The notes below the pieces were generated by a model. That model saw only the letters and a program-made list of their open reading frames with translations. It was not told where the DNA came from and searched no databases. DNA of 64,000 nucleotides from Flavobacteriaceae bacterium. Its GTDB lineage: Bacteria; Bacteroidota; Bacteroidia; Flavobacteriales; Flavobacteriaceae. Each line of letters opens with the position of its first letter. The stretch's first letter is position 1. The stretch is taken from positions 186,001-250,000 of the forward strand of contig JAITMD010000021.1 of NCBI GenBank assembly GCA_031277535.1. The letters are read 5' to 3'. A program made the translations under genes and the position numbers. Below, piece by piece: positions 8,168-17,605 of this stretch.

Positions 8168-9376
8168 ATGTCGGTATTAAGCGGGAAAAAAGTAATTCTG
8201 GGTATAACAGGTGGAATTGCCGCTTATAAGTCGGCAAACTTAGTACGTTTACTTATAAAAGCAGGTGCAGAAGTCCAAGTGATTATGACACCTGCTTCTC
8301 ATCAATTTGTTACTCCTTTTACTTTATCTACTTTATCTAAAAAGCCAGTATACACTAAATTCTTTAATGCTGGTGATGAAGGAGGAACATGGAATAATCA
8401 TGTAGATTTAGCGTTATGGGCAGATATTATGTTAATTGCTCCAACAACAGCAAATACCTTGGCTAAAATGGCTAATGGTATGTGTGATAATTTGTTGATG
8501 GCTATCTATATGTCTGCAAAATGTCCTGTATTTATTGCTCCAGCAATGGATTTGGATATGTATGCACATCCATCAACAGAGAGAAATTTGAAGTTGTTGG
8601 AAGAATATCATAACTATATTATTCCTGCAGAAGAAGGAGAATTAGCAAGTGGTTTGATTGGTAAAGGCCGTATGGCTGAACCTGAAACTATTGTTGATAC
8701 TTTAGCTCAATTCTTCTATAAGAGTTTACCTCTAAAAGGAAAGAAAGTATTAGTTACAGCTGGACCAACCTATGAACCGATTGACCCTGTTCGATTTATA
8801 GGTAATCATTCCTCAGGAAAAATGGGATTTGATATTGCTCTACAAGCAGCTGAAATGGGGGCAAATGTAGTATTGGTTGCTGGTCCCACTAATTTGAAAA
8901 TAACTCATCCTAATGTATTAGTAGAATCTGTATTGTCAGCACAGGAAATGTATGATGCTTGTCATAAACATTTTGAAGAGGTTGATGCAGTGGTTGCAGC
9001 AGCAGCAGTAGCAGATTACAGGCCTAAGCATGTAGCAGATCAGAAAATTAAAAAGAATTCGGAAGAGTTTGTTATAGCATTAGAAAAGAATCCGGATATA
9101 TTAGCTTCACTGGGACAGAAGAAAGACCATCGCTTTGTAGTGGGGTTTGCATTAGAAACTGAAAATGAAATTGAGCATGCAAAACAGAAGATCACAAAGA
9201 AGAATTTAGATCTTATTGTATTAAATTCTTTAAATGATCAAGGTGCAGGCTTTGGAAAACCAACAAATAAAGTTACTTTTATAGATAAAGATTTCAACAT
9301 TCAACCTATGGAGTTGAAATCAAAAGAAGATGTAGCAAAAGATATTGTAAATAAAATTGTAGAACATTATGCGTAA
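8168..9376 (+). CDS. coaBC: bifunctional phosphopantothenoylcysteine decarboxylase/phosphopantothenate-cysteine ligase
   Basis: Catalyses two steps of coenzyme A synthesis: cysteine addition to 4'-phosphopantothenate (CoaB), then FMN-dependent decarboxylation (CoaC). The 402 residues show the flavoprotein half first (GGIAAYKSANLVR at 15-27, the catalytic histidine in NNHVDLALWAD, and the PXMNXXMW-like region APAMDLDMY) and then the synthetase half (VLVTAGPTYEPIDPVRFIGN, SSGKMG, AAAVADYRPK). Length is standard. Its last 8 bp overlap the start of the next gene. Confidence 0.97.
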   Translation: MSVLSGKKVILGITGGIAAYKSANLVRLLIKAGAEVQVIMTPASHQFVTPFTLSTLSKKPVYTKFFNAGDEGGTWNNHVDLALWADIMLIAPTTANTLAKMANGMCDNLLMAIYMSAKCPVFIAPAMDLDMYAHPSTERNLKLLEEYHNYIIPAEEGELASGLIGKGRMAEPETIVDTLAQFFYKSLPLKGKKVLVTAGPTYEPIDPVRFIGNHSSGKMGFDIALQAAEMGANVVLVAGPTNLKITHPNVLVESVLSAQEMYDACHKHFEEVDAVVAAAAVADYRPKHVADQKIKKNSEEFVIALEKNPDILASLGQKKDHRFVVGFALETENEIEHAKQKITKKNLDLIVLNSLNDQGAGFGKPTNKVTFIDKDFNIQPMELKSKEDVAKDIVNKIVEHYA

Positions 9377-10256
9377 ACTTTTTTGGCTTTTCACTTTATT
9401 ATTGACTATGAGTAGTACTTATGCTCAAGAGCTAAATGCAAATGTGAGTGTTGTTTTTAGTCAATTAGGGAATACAAAACAAGCGTATTTTCAAGCATTA
9501 GAAAAGTCATTAAAAGAGTTTATCAATACAACTACTTGGAGCAATAAAAAGTTCGGTACAAGTGAAAAGATTGACTGTGTTTTTATATTGAATGTAGGTT
9601 CTTTTGATGGCACATCTTCAGTGTCAGGAACATTACAAGTACAGTTTACAAGACCAGTATATGGATCAACTTATACTTCACCTATATTAAACTTTAATGA
9701 TAAGGATATAGCTTTTACTTATAATGAGTTTGAAATGTTGCGCTATAACGATGGGGCTTATGAATCTAATTTAACCTCTTTAGTTGGGTTTTATGTGAAT
9801 ATGATTTTAGGAATGGATGCAGATACTTTCTCTTTAGAAGGAGGAACAGAATACTTCCAAAAGGCTGCCATGATTGCTTCAATGGCACAACAATCTAATA
9901 CTAAAGGATGGAGCCAATCTGATGGAACAAATACAAGGTATTATTTTGTAAGTGATATGAATGCAGGTACAGGTAAACCATTTAGAAAAGCATTATACAC
10001 GTATCATCGATTAGGCTTAGATCTAATGAGTGAAGATATTGAAGCAGGAAGAGAAGGAATTTATAATGCATTGAATGAATTACAAAATATGCATAATACA
10101 CGTCCTAACTCATTTTTGATGCGTATCTTTTTTGATACAAAAACAGAGGAAGTTGTAAATGTTTTCTCTGGTGTACGTGATAAAAATAAAAATCGCGTAA
10201 TAGAAATTTTAAATAAAGTAGCTCCTTTGAACGCATCAAAGTGGAATAGTCTATAA
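9369..10256 (+). CDS. secreted DUF4835-like envelope protein
   Basis: A 295-residue protein with a clear Sec signal peptide (MRKLFWLFTLLLTMSSTYAQ, cleavage after Ala-Gln region) and a mature part matching the Bacteroidota family DUF4835, which some authors link to type IX secretion/Por-associated functions without a proven biochemical role. Features are the ending with an EILNKVAPLNASKWNSL tail and the central FTRPVYGSTYTSPILNFND. It overlaps coaBC by 8 bp and precedes recN by 21 bp, the conserved order in Flavobacteriia. Likely periplasmic. Confidence 0.88.
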   Translation: MRKLFWLFTLLLTMSSTYAQELNANVSVVFSQLGNTKQAYFQALEKSLKEFINTTTWSNKKFGTSEKIDCVFILNVGSFDGTSSVSGTLQVQFTRPVYGSTYTSPILNFNDKDIAFTYNEFEMLRYNDGAYESNLTSLVGFYVNMILGMDADTFSLEGGTEYFQKAAMIASMAQQSNTKGWSQSDGTNTRYYFVSDMNAGTGKPFRKALYTYHRLGLDLMSEDIEAGREGIYNALNELQNMHNTRPNSFLMRIFFDTKTEEVVNVFSGVRDKNKNRVIEILNKVAPLNASKWNSL

Positions 10257-10277
10257 AAGTCTTAATACGATACATTT

Positions 10278-11933
10278 ATGCTTACTGTATTATCAATAAA
10301 GAATTTTGCATTGATTGATGCATTAGAGATTGAGTTTAAAGATGGTTTTTCTATTATAACAGGAGAAACAGGTGCGGGTAAGTCTATTTTACTTGGCGCT
10401 TTAGGATTACTACAAGGAAAAAGAGCTGACTTAGGCTCTCTAAAAAATAAAGAAGAAAAGTGTGTTATTGAAGGACATTTTAATGTAGAGGCTTACCATT
10501 TACAGCATTTATTTCAAGCTTTAGATATTGATTATGAAACCATAGCTATTTTTCGAAGAGAGATATTACCTTCAGGAAAGTCACGCGCGTTTGTGAATGA
10601 TACACCTATAAACTTAACTGACTTACAAGAGTTGAGTAGTGCATTGATAGATATTCATTCACAACATCAAACACATGAATTATCTGATGAATCATATCAG
10701 ATACAAATTATTGATGCTGTAGCAGATAACTTTTCTTTGTTGGAAAAATACCAAAAGAATTTAAAAGACTATAAAAAAGCAGTAAGCTCTTTAAGGGAAT
10801 ATACGCAACAACGAGCAGATTTGATTAAAGAACAAGATTATAATAATTTCTTGTTAGAAGAGTTGGAAACTGCGGAATTGGCTACATTAGATCAAGAATA
10901 CTTGGAAGGGGAATATGAAAAGCTGAATAACGTAGAGTTTGTGAGAGAAAACTTTGGTTATGCGATTAATGGCTTGAGTGATGATCAAATGGGAGTGATT
11001 GCCAGTTTAAAAGAGGTTCGTAATAGTTTGCAAAAAACAGCCTCTGTTTCTAAAGAATATGAAGAACTATATAATCGCATAGTAAGTGCTGAAATAGAGT
11101 TGTCAGACTTGTCTGGAGAGATTGAAAATCAGTTAGACCGAGTTGTCTCAGATCCTGAGCAATTACATGTAATTAATGAACGTTTACAATTATTTTACAG
11201 TTTACAAAAAAAGCACCAAGTAAGTACAGTTGCAGAGCTATTGGCTATTGAAAAAGAGTTAAGTGATAAAGCGTTCTTGGCAAGTGGATTGGACGATAAA
11301 ATTGCAGCAGCAGAAGTAGTTATAGCTCAGTTGGATGTTGTATTGCAAGAAGTAGGAGAAAAGTTATCAACTAAGAGACAGAAGGCAATACCTGTTTTAC
11401 AAAAACAATTGGTAGAGATTTTGTCGTTGGTTGGAATGCCTAATGCTACTTTTAGTTTTGAGTTTGTAAGAGCAAAAACATATCACACAAACGGAATTGA
11501 TGAGATACAGCTATTGTTCTCTGCTAATAAAGGAATGAGTTTCGGTTTGCTTAAGAAAGTAGCTTCAGGAGGGGAATTATCTCGTATTATGTTAGCGATA
11601 AAAGCCATATTAGCACGTTATTCTAATTTACCAACGATTATTTTTGATGAGATTGATACAGGAGTATCAGGTGAAGTAGCTGATAAGATGGGGGAAATTA
11701 TGAAGGATATGAGTAAGTATATGCAAGTCTTTGCAATTACTCATTTACCACAGATTGCGGCCAAAGGGAATCAACATTATAAAGTATATAAATATTCTGA
11801 TGCAACTACAACTACTTCTAAATTAATTGAGTTGAATGGCGAAGATAGAGTGAAAGAAATTGCTCAAATGTTATCAGGAAAAGATATAACAGAATCAGCA
11901 TTAGTACATGCGAAAGAGCTATTAGAGAAATAA
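10278..11933 (+). CDS. recN: DNA repair protein RecN
   Basis: SMC-like ATPase acting early in repair of double-strand breaks. The 551 residues show the Walker A motif GETGAGKS (near 32-39), a long coiled-coil middle (about 155-370), then the ABC signature SGGELSR and Walker B in PTIIFDEIDTGVSG, and the terminal His of the switch region in ITHLPQIAA. Length is standard. It ends the bamD-rpoZ-coaBC-DUF4835 run, 21 bp after the preceding gene, and is followed by a terminator shared with the convergent DUF4249 gene. Confidence 0.97.
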   Translation: MLTVLSIKNFALIDALEIEFKDGFSIITGETGAGKSILLGALGLLQGKRADLGSLKNKEEKCVIEGHFNVEAYHLQHLFQALDIDYETIAIFRREILPSGKSRAFVNDTPINLTDLQELSSALIDIHSQHQTHELSDESYQIQIIDAVADNFSLLEKYQKNLKDYKKAVSSLREYTQQRADLIKEQDYNNFLLEELETAELATLDQEYLEGEYEKLNNVEFVRENFGYAINGLSDDQMGVIASLKEVRNSLQKTASVSKEYEELYNRIVSAEIELSDLSGEIENQLDRVVSDPEQLHVINERLQLFYSLQKKHQVSTVAELLAIEKELSDKAFLASGLDDKIAAAEVVIAQLDVVLQEVGEKLSTKRQKAIPVLQKQLVEILSLVGMPNATFSFEFVRAKTYHTNGIDEIQLLFSANKGMSFGLLKKVASGGELSRIMLAIKAILARYSNLPTIIFDEIDTGVSGEVADKMGEIMKDMSKYMQVFAITHLPQIAAKGNQHYKVYKYSDATTTTSKLIELNGEDRVKEIAQMLSGKDITESALVHAKELLEK

Positions 11934-11950
11934 TAATTATGTATAAAAGA

Positions 11951-11974
11951 AAAAGCCAGCATTTGCTGGCTTTT
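11951..11974. terminator. bidirectional terminator between recN and the DUF4249 gene
   Basis: A 10-bp GC-rich stem (11951-11960 with 11965-11974), 4-nt loop, A-run on the left and T-run on the right, so it can act on both strands. It lies between the recN stop and the convergent gene's stop at 11977. Confidence 0.85.
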
Positions 11975-11976
11975 TT

Positions 11977-12813
11977 TTATTCTTCAACGATAGTATGTGT
12001 AATAGTTCTTTTTTCAGTTACTCTAAAATATCCTTTAGGGTCTTTTCCAGGTGTAGTAATATTTTTTACATTCCCTTTTATTTTTGCAATAGGTACTTGA
12101 AAAGGACCTCCTCCATTGCTTGAACTTGCATATATTGCACTCATGAAGTCAAAGTAATTTCGTGATATTTGGTGAAAGTCAATGACTACTACATCTCCTA
12201 CTTTATAGTCTTCATTAATAATAATACTTTCCATTATATTACCTTTTGTAAATTCATTGGAGAATGTACTTGACCAAGGTTTATAGTTTTTAGAATATAA
12301 GTTTCTAAAATAATAGTTTAAAGAATTATCGTTATTAGGTGTGTCTTTAAAGAAGAATCGAATAACATTGTATTCTTTGTCCAACAACTTCTCTTTCTTT
12401 TGAGTTACTTTTATTATTTCTGGTGTTGGAAGTAATTTTTCTTTTGCTTCATAAATCTGACCTTCATGCTCAACATGTAAGGTATATTCATTTTTTGCAA
12501 AATCTCTTTTTACTTCAGTAGAGATATATCTACCAGTATTATTTAATTCTGTTAAAGGATATTTAGTTCCCAATCCATCTTCTACCCATACTTTTGCATG
12601 ATGAACTTTAGGTATAGTTGTTTCATAATACCCTGTAGTCATAGTTAATTTTACAGCTACAGTGTCTTTTATGTTTTCGGGAGAGAAGTCTATATTTCCT
12701 TCTACAACTAAAGTTGGTTCACCTGTTTTTAAGTCAAGATCAATAACCTCTTCACACGCAATAAATCCAAATGCTATAGCTAATACCGCTAATTTATTTA
12801 TAATTGATTTCAT
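11977..12813 (-). CDS. DUF4249 family lipoprotein, partner of TonB receptor
   Basis: A 278-residue lipoprotein: signal peptide MKSIINKLAVLAIAFGFIAC with Cys20 in the lipobox FIAC, followed by EEVIDLDLKTGEP, the typical DUF4249 opening. These proteins are commonly encoded just after a carboxypeptidase-like-domain TonB receptor and are presumed to sit on the outer membrane as an accessory to uptake; no substrate is proven. Here the start codon lies 4 bp after the receptor stop, so the two are one operon. I placed the start at 12813 rather than 12858, because the longer form overlaps the receptor gene and hides the signal peptide. Confidence 0.88.
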   Translation of the reverse strand: MKSIINKLAVLAIAFGFIACEEVIDLDLKTGEPTLVVEGNIDFSPENIKDTVAVKLTMTTGYYETTIPKVHHAKVWVEDGLGTKYPLTELNNTGRYISTEVKRDFAKNEYTLHVEHEGQIYEAKEKLLPTPEIIKVTQKKEKLLDKEYNVIRFFFKDTPNNDNSLNYYFRNLYSKNYKPWSSTFSNEFTKGNIMESIIINEDYKVGDVVVIDFHQISRNYFDFMSAIYASSSNGGGPFQVPIAKIKGNVKNITTPGKDPKGYFRVTEKRTITHTIVEE

Positions 12814-12817
12814 TGAT

Positions 12818-15205
12818 TTAGAATTTAAAATTATAGGTAACACTTGGTACCATACCAAAAATAGACATTTTCACAGCTTCATTTTGACCTCTTATATCTT
12901 TGTTTTCTCTAAATGTGATAGAGGCAGCATTAGATCTACTGTATAAATTGTAGATACCGAATACCCATTCAGACTTCCAACGTTTTGTACTTGTAGGGTT
13001 GGGAGTATAGGTAGCAGATACATCCAAGTGGTGATAAGCAGGTAAGTTGTCTGTATTACGCTCATTAAAATTAGGAACTCGATTACCTAAGTATTCAAAT
13101 TGTCCATCAGGATATGTTACTGGACGACCCGATTGTAAAGTAAAGCTTGCTCCAAAGTTCCATTTAGGGCTTAGATCATACATTGCAGTAATTGATAGGT
13201 CATGCAATTTGTCATAAGGTGTTCTATACCAATTTCCATTGTTGATGCCTGGTTCTTCTGCTGTTCTACCTGGTGTTCTTTGTTCTGATTTAGATAAGGT
13301 ATACGATACCCATCCTGTTAGTTTTCCTAAGTTTTTACGGAACATTAATTCTAAACCATAAGCACGTGACTCTCCTATCAAAATAACACGCTCTAAGGCC
13401 TCGTTTCCGATTAGTTGTGCCCCATCGATATAATCAACTCTGTTTTTCCCTTTCTTATAGAATACTTCTGTTTCTACACTATACATTCCTTCTTTTAAAT
13501 TTTGGAAGTATCCCAAAGCTACTTGATCAACTAATTCTGGTTTTAGGTACTTATTACTTGGTGTCCAAATATCTAATGGAGTTGGAGCAGCAGTGTTTGA
13601 AATTAAATGAATGTATTGAGACATTCTGTTATAACTTGCTTTAATAGACTGATCGTCATTGATGATATAAGCTAATCCAATACGTGGTTCAAAATTGTTG
13701 TAGTTACTAATTGTTTTTCCACTTCCGTATTCTTGCTTACCTATTACGTCAGCCATCTTATATAGTCCTAAGTTTTGATCAAACCATACAGGTTGGTTGT
13801 TTTCGTATAGATTAACTGTTTCTTTTCCTATGTTTGAAAAGGAAGAGAAACGCACTCCATAGTTCAAACTAAAATGTTGACCTAAGCTTTGTTCCGCTTC
13901 TATATAAGCAGCATTTTCTAAAGCATACTTATTATCCAACTTACGGTAATTAATTTGTGAGTCTGGTTTAGTAGGCTTCATTATACCAGGAGAAAAATTG
14001 TAGTATTGACTACTTAACCCATATTTTAATTGGAAGTTAGGAGTAATATCTTGCGTAAAGTCATATTTGAATTGGAAGTTCTTGATGTTTGAATCCCATT
14101 GAAAACCAACAAATGGTATTTCCAAACCATAAGCATAATCACTGTAGTTTACAGTCATTCTGCTGCTTAGGTTGTCATTAAATAAATGATGCCATTGTAA
14201 AGAAGCTACTGTATTTCCAAAATTATTTTTTAGTAAATCAGTAAAGCTAAATACATCTCTACCAAAGTAACCTGAAAAAGTAAGTTTATTCTTTGCGTCA
14301 AGATCAAAGTTTAAACGCGTATTCAAATCATAAAAATAAGCAGAGTTTTTATTGTCTGATAATTTCATAAATAGGTGTGCATATGAAGCTCTACCAGCAA
14401 CAAAGAAAGAAGATTTTCCTTTTTGAATAGGTCCTTCAAATTTAGCTCTACTTGAAATAACACCAATTCCTCCTGTACCGTGATAATCTTGCATATTTCC
14501 ATCTGTTTGAAACACTTCAAGCACAGAGGATGCTCTACCACCAAAACGTGCAGGAATCCCTCCTTTGTAAAGTTTCAAGTCTTTTACTGCATCTGAATTA
14601 AATACAGAGAAAAAACCAAATAGGTGAGAAGAACTGTAAACAGGAGCATCATCTAACAAAACTAAGTTTTGCCCTGCAGATCCTCCGCGAACATTAAATC
14701 CTGCTGCCCCTTCACCTGCATTGGTAACTCCTGGCATTTGAAGTATAGACTTCAATACATCTGTTTCTCCTAATACAACAGGCATTTTTTTAACATCAGA
14801 TATAGAAAGTTTGTTTACACTCATTTCAGGTTTTCTGATGTCTGCTTTTTTAGCATTTTGAACAATAACCAATTCATTAAGCTCAGCAGAATTGTTTGTC
14901 ATGTTGATGCGAATGTTTTTGTCACTATCTAATTGTATTGTTTGTGTGATGGTATTGTAACCTATAAAAGTGATTTGAACTTTATAAGTACCTTCCTTTA
15001 CAGTAAGTGTGAAGTGCCCATCTAAATCTGTCATCACAGATAGGTTTGTTTCTATCACTTGGATTGTAGCTCCAGGTAATGGTCCATTTTTATCTGTTAT
15101 ACTACCTTTTAGTTTATAGCTCTGTTGCGCATGTACTGCTATCCCTATCAAAAAGAAGAGGAGGCTATAAGCAGTATGTGTTTTTAGTTTTAAATGTAAC
15201 GCCAT
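12818..15205 (-). CDS. TonB-dependent outer membrane receptor with carboxypeptidase-like domain
   Basis: Outer membrane active transporter driven by TonB. About 795 residues: signal peptide to HAQQ (near residue 29), a carboxypeptidase regulatory-like domain (LKGSITDKNGPLPGATIQV to about 115), the plug (VLGETDVLKSILQMPGVTNAGEGAAGFNVRGG, LVLLDDAPVYSSSHLFGFFS), and a 22-strand-type barrel ending in aromatic VTYNFKF, as expected for BAM insertion. The substrate cannot be read from sequence. The ATG at 15205 is preferred over a TTG at 15220. It is cotranscribed with the DUF4249 lipoprotein and faces away from the LytS/LytTR pair, which may regulate it (inference). Confidence 0.95.
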   Translation of the reverse strand: MALHLKLKTHTAYSLLFFLIGIAVHAQQSYKLKGSITDKNGPLPGATIQVIETNLSVMTDLDGHFTLTVKEGTYKVQITFIGYNTITQTIQLDSDKNIRINMTNNSAELNELVIVQNAKKADIRKPEMSVNKLSISDVKKMPVVLGETDVLKSILQMPGVTNAGEGAAGFNVRGGSAGQNLVLLDDAPVYSSSHLFGFFSVFNSDAVKDLKLYKGGIPARFGGRASSVLEVFQTDGNMQDYHGTGGIGVISSRAKFEGPIQKGKSSFFVAGRASYAHLFMKLSDNKNSAYFYDLNTRLNFDLDAKNKLTFSGYFGRDVFSFTDLLKNNFGNTVASLQWHHLFNDNLSSRMTVNYSDYAYGLEIPFVGFQWDSNIKNFQFKYDFTQDITPNFQLKYGLSSQYYNFSPGIMKPTKPDSQINYRKLDNKYALENAAYIEAEQSLGQHFSLNYGVRFSSFSNIGKETVNLYENNQPVWFDQNLGLYKMADVIGKQEYGSGKTISNYNNFEPRIGLAYIINDDQSIKASYNRMSQYIHLISNTAAPTPLDIWTPSNKYLKPELVDQVALGYFQNLKEGMYSVETEVFYKKGKNRVDYIDGAQLIGNEALERVILIGESRAYGLELMFRKNLGKLTGWVSYTLSKSEQRTPGRTAEEPGINNGNWYRTPYDKLHDLSITAMYDLSPKWNFGASFTLQSGRPVTYPDGQFEYLGNRVPNFNERNTDNLPAYHHLDVSATYTPNPTSTKRWKSEWVFGIYNLYSRSNAASITFRENKDIRGQNEAVKMSIFGMVPSVTYNFKF

Positions 15206-15370
15206 TGTTTTTATTATCAATTTTTTATGATGCGAATCTACTCAAGATTACAACGTAATTAGTCGTAAAATATTTGATATGTTACAGTAATTATGTAAAA
15301 GGTATTAGAATAAATAATTTTCATGTATTTTTAAGTACAACTATCTTTACGGTATTAATAATTTGGAGCT

Positions 15371-16363
15371 ATGAAATGGTATGCTAATTATTGGATTCGA
15401 AATATAATCACTATTGCCTTTTTAATCAGTGTGTTTGGTTATGCACATTATGTAAGCAAAGAAGGGGATAAAACAATAGGAGCAGTACTTATTGATTTGT
15501 TACCTACTTTTTTCGTATTGTATTTTGTGATTAGTCTTCACAATGTGTTTTTAGTCAAGAGGTATTTGATTAATAAACGTTACGAAGCTTACTTTCCTAT
15601 GGCTCTACTTTTTTGGAGTATTGTAATTATTATTTGTGGTAAGATGGCGCAGTGGTACAATGAGTTTGTCTCTTGGCCAATAGAAACATTTAATGTCTTG
15701 TTTATTGGTTTTTTAGGTACTGGTACATACTTTATTCACCTTTGGGCATTTAATGATATAACTGTTCGAGAAAAGAGATTGATTAATACAGTAGCAGAAT
15801 TAGATTTTTTAAAAATGCAGCTCAATCCACACTTCCTACTGAATGCATTAAACAATTTGTATGGAGAAGCTTTAACAGCGCCAGAAGAAACACCAGAGCG
15901 TATTTTGCAATTATCTTTATTGTTGCGCTATCAGTTAGAAGCTACTAAAAAGGAGTTTGTTGGATTGTTGCAAGAAATAGAGTTTATTAAAGAGTACTTT
16001 AATTATTACAAGTTTAGAAGTAATAAGTTAGTGGTGGATATTGTTTATGAAGGTGATTTAGAGGCGTATCAAGTACCTCCTTTATTATTTTTTAGTTTGG
16101 TTGAAAATGCAATTAAGTTTTCTTTACAAACAGATGCACCTTATATTCATCTTCGAGGTACTGTGAGTGATAATCATTTGTATTTTGAAATAGGAAATTC
16201 CTGTTTACCAGATGAGCTAATTCAACATGGTACAGGCTTAGGATTAATTAATTTGGAACGAAGATTGGAGGTATCCAGTTTAAAGTATAGGTTTACTAAA
16301 GAAAAGAGTAAGAATAAATATAAAACACAATTAGAATTATGGAATTTACCTACAAATGTTTAA
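15371..16363 (+). CDS. LytS-type sensor histidine kinase
   Basis: Membrane sensor kinase, 330 residues, with four predicted transmembrane segments in the first 130 residues and no periplasmic sensor domain of any size. The kinase core is of the His_kinase (LytS/YehU) type: phospho-acceptor His154 in LNPHFLLNALNN, then a C-terminal ATPase domain with SLVENAIKFS and GTGLGLINLERRL. Its gene overlaps the following response regulator by 25 bp, so they are translated together. It is divergent from the TonB receptor operon across a 165-bp promoter region that contains TATCTTTA near 15345. The signal is unknown. Confidence 0.93.
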   Translation: MKWYANYWIRNIITIAFLISVFGYAHYVSKEGDKTIGAVLIDLLPTFFVLYFVISLHNVFLVKRYLINKRYEAYFPMALLFWSIVIIICGKMAQWYNEFVSWPIETFNVLFIGFLGTGTYFIHLWAFNDITVREKRLINTVAELDFLKMQLNPHFLLNALNNLYGEALTAPEETPERILQLSLLLRYQLEATKKEFVGLLQEIEFIKEYFNYYKFRSNKLVVDIVYEGDLEAYQVPPLLFFSLVENAIKFSLQTDAPYIHLRGTVSDNHLYFEIGNSCLPDELIQHGTGLGLINLERRLEVSSLKYRFTKEKSKNKYKTQLELWNLPTNV

Positions 16364-17037
16364 TTGTTGATGATGAAAAACCCGCACACCAAGTATTGTT
16401 AAGTCATATTAAACAATGTGATGAATTAATGTGTATTGGTCATGCTTATAGTGGGAAAGAAGCACTTGCTGTTTTACAAGAGCAAGAAGTAGATATTCTA
16501 TTTTTAGATATTAATATGCCATTGGTTACAGGGATAGAGCTATTGCAGATGTTGCCAAAGAAACCTGTTACAATTGTTACAACTGCTTATTCAGAATATG
16601 CTTTAGAGTCTTATCAGAGCGATGCTGTGGATTACTTATTGAAACCGATATCATTTAGCAAGTTTCTAAAAGCAGTAGAAAAAGCAAAAGTCTTTTGTAA
16701 GGATCGAATAGAGAGTAACAAAAAAGCTGAACCAAAGAGTATTTTAATCAAAGAAGATGGATGTGATTATTATATTGATTTAGAGGATATTATTTACGTG
16801 GAAAGTGCAGGTAATTATATTAAGATATTTACGAAAAGCAGACGAAAAAGTTATTTTGTTTATGGGTCGTTAGTAGGTATTAAAACAGATCTTGTAGGTA
16901 ATGACTTTGTACAAGTTCACCGTTCCTTTATCGTTAATAAAGCAAATATAAAAGAGCGTTTTATTGGTAAAGTGATTATGGTTAATGACGAAGAAGTGCC
17001 TATTGGTAGAAAGTACCAAATCTTATTAGATCAATAA
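16339..17037 (+). CDS. LytTR-family response regulator
   Basis: DNA-binding response regulator partnered with the preceding kinase. The 232 residues have a receiver domain (acidic pair in LIVDDEKPAH, phospho-acceptor Asp57 in LFLDINMP, switch Thr in TTAYSEYALES, Lys in YLLKPIS) and a C-terminal LytTR domain (ILIKEDGCDYYIDLEDIIYVE, then FVQVHRSFIVNKANI) that binds short direct repeats. Length is typical. Overlap with the kinase gene is 25 bp. Its target is not visible; the divergent TonB receptor operon is the nearest candidate. Confidence 0.95.
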   Translation: MEFTYKCLIVDDEKPAHQVLLSHIKQCDELMCIGHAYSGKEALAVLQEQEVDILFLDINMPLVTGIELLQMLPKKPVTIVTTAYSEYALESYQSDAVDYLLKPISFSKFLKAVEKAKVFCKDRIESNKKAEPKSILIKEDGCDYYIDLEDIIYVESAGNYIKIFTKSRRKSYFVYGSLVGIKTDLVGNDFVQVHRSFIVNKANIKERFIGKVIMVNDEEVPIGRKYQILLDQ

Positions 17038-17047
17038 AATAATAGAT

Positions 17048-17521
17048 CTACATTACTTTGAAGGATTGATAAGCTTTTTGATTATTCGTAATTCTAAGAT
17101 TTATAGATAGAGTAACACCCTTAATTACAGGGGTGCTATTGTTTTGATCAAAAGGAATAGCATAGCCTACTCCAATATCAAATATATTTAAAAGAGAAAG
17201 GCCAACTGTTGGTTGTAGATGCTTTGTAGAAGCAGTGAGTTTGGCAAAGTAAAGCTTATCCTTAGGAATGTATTGGTAGTGAGCGTAGGGAATCACATAT
17301 CCTTTATCTTGGTATTGTGTCCACAGTGCTCCTATACCCAAGTAATGAAAGTTGTTTTCACTTAAAAGATGTTCTAAACCTGCTTTTAATTGCGTATGCC
17401 CGTTGTAATTATATTCGACGTTAAAGATTGGATCGTAAATCGTACGATAGATATTCTTTTGTGCATGTATTGTTGTAAAACAGCAGATTAAAAGTAAAAA
17501 GGATAAAGATAGCTTTCTCAT
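17048..17521 (-). CDS. small secreted, probably outer-membrane beta-strand protein
   Basis: A 157-residue protein with a Sec signal peptide (MRKLSLSFLLLICCFTTIHAQ). The mature part has alternating hydrophobic strands (FNVEYNYNGHTQLKAGLEHLL, YVIPYAHYQYI, KLYFAKLTAS, VGYAIPF), suggesting a small beta-barrel or beta-rich envelope protein. I do not recognise a family. It converges on the response regulator gene with only 10 bp between stops, and its upstream side is the icd terminator region, so it has its own promoter or reads through from icd. Confidence 0.7.
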   Translation of the reverse strand: MRKLSLSFLLLICCFTTIHAQKNIYRTIYDPIFNVEYNYNGHTQLKAGLEHLLSENNFHYLGIGALWTQYQDKGYVIPYAHYQYIPKDKLYFAKLTASTKHLQPTVGLSLLNIFDIGVGYAIPFDQNNSTPVIKGVTLSINLRITNNQKAYQSFKVM

Positions 17522-17552
17522 ATCATTTGCAATTGAGATATAAAGATATTAA

Positions 17553-17582
17553 AAAAGGTCGTCAATGATTTGACGACCTTTT
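17553..17582 (-). terminator. terminator after icd
   Basis: A 12-bp perfect stem (17553-17564 with 17571-17582, extendable by one pair) with a short loop and A/T runs on both sides. It lies just downstream of the icd stop on the reverse strand and before the start of the small envelope protein gene. Confidence 0.82.
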
Positions 17583-17605
17583 TGTTTTTATTTTATAAGA
17601 TAAAA

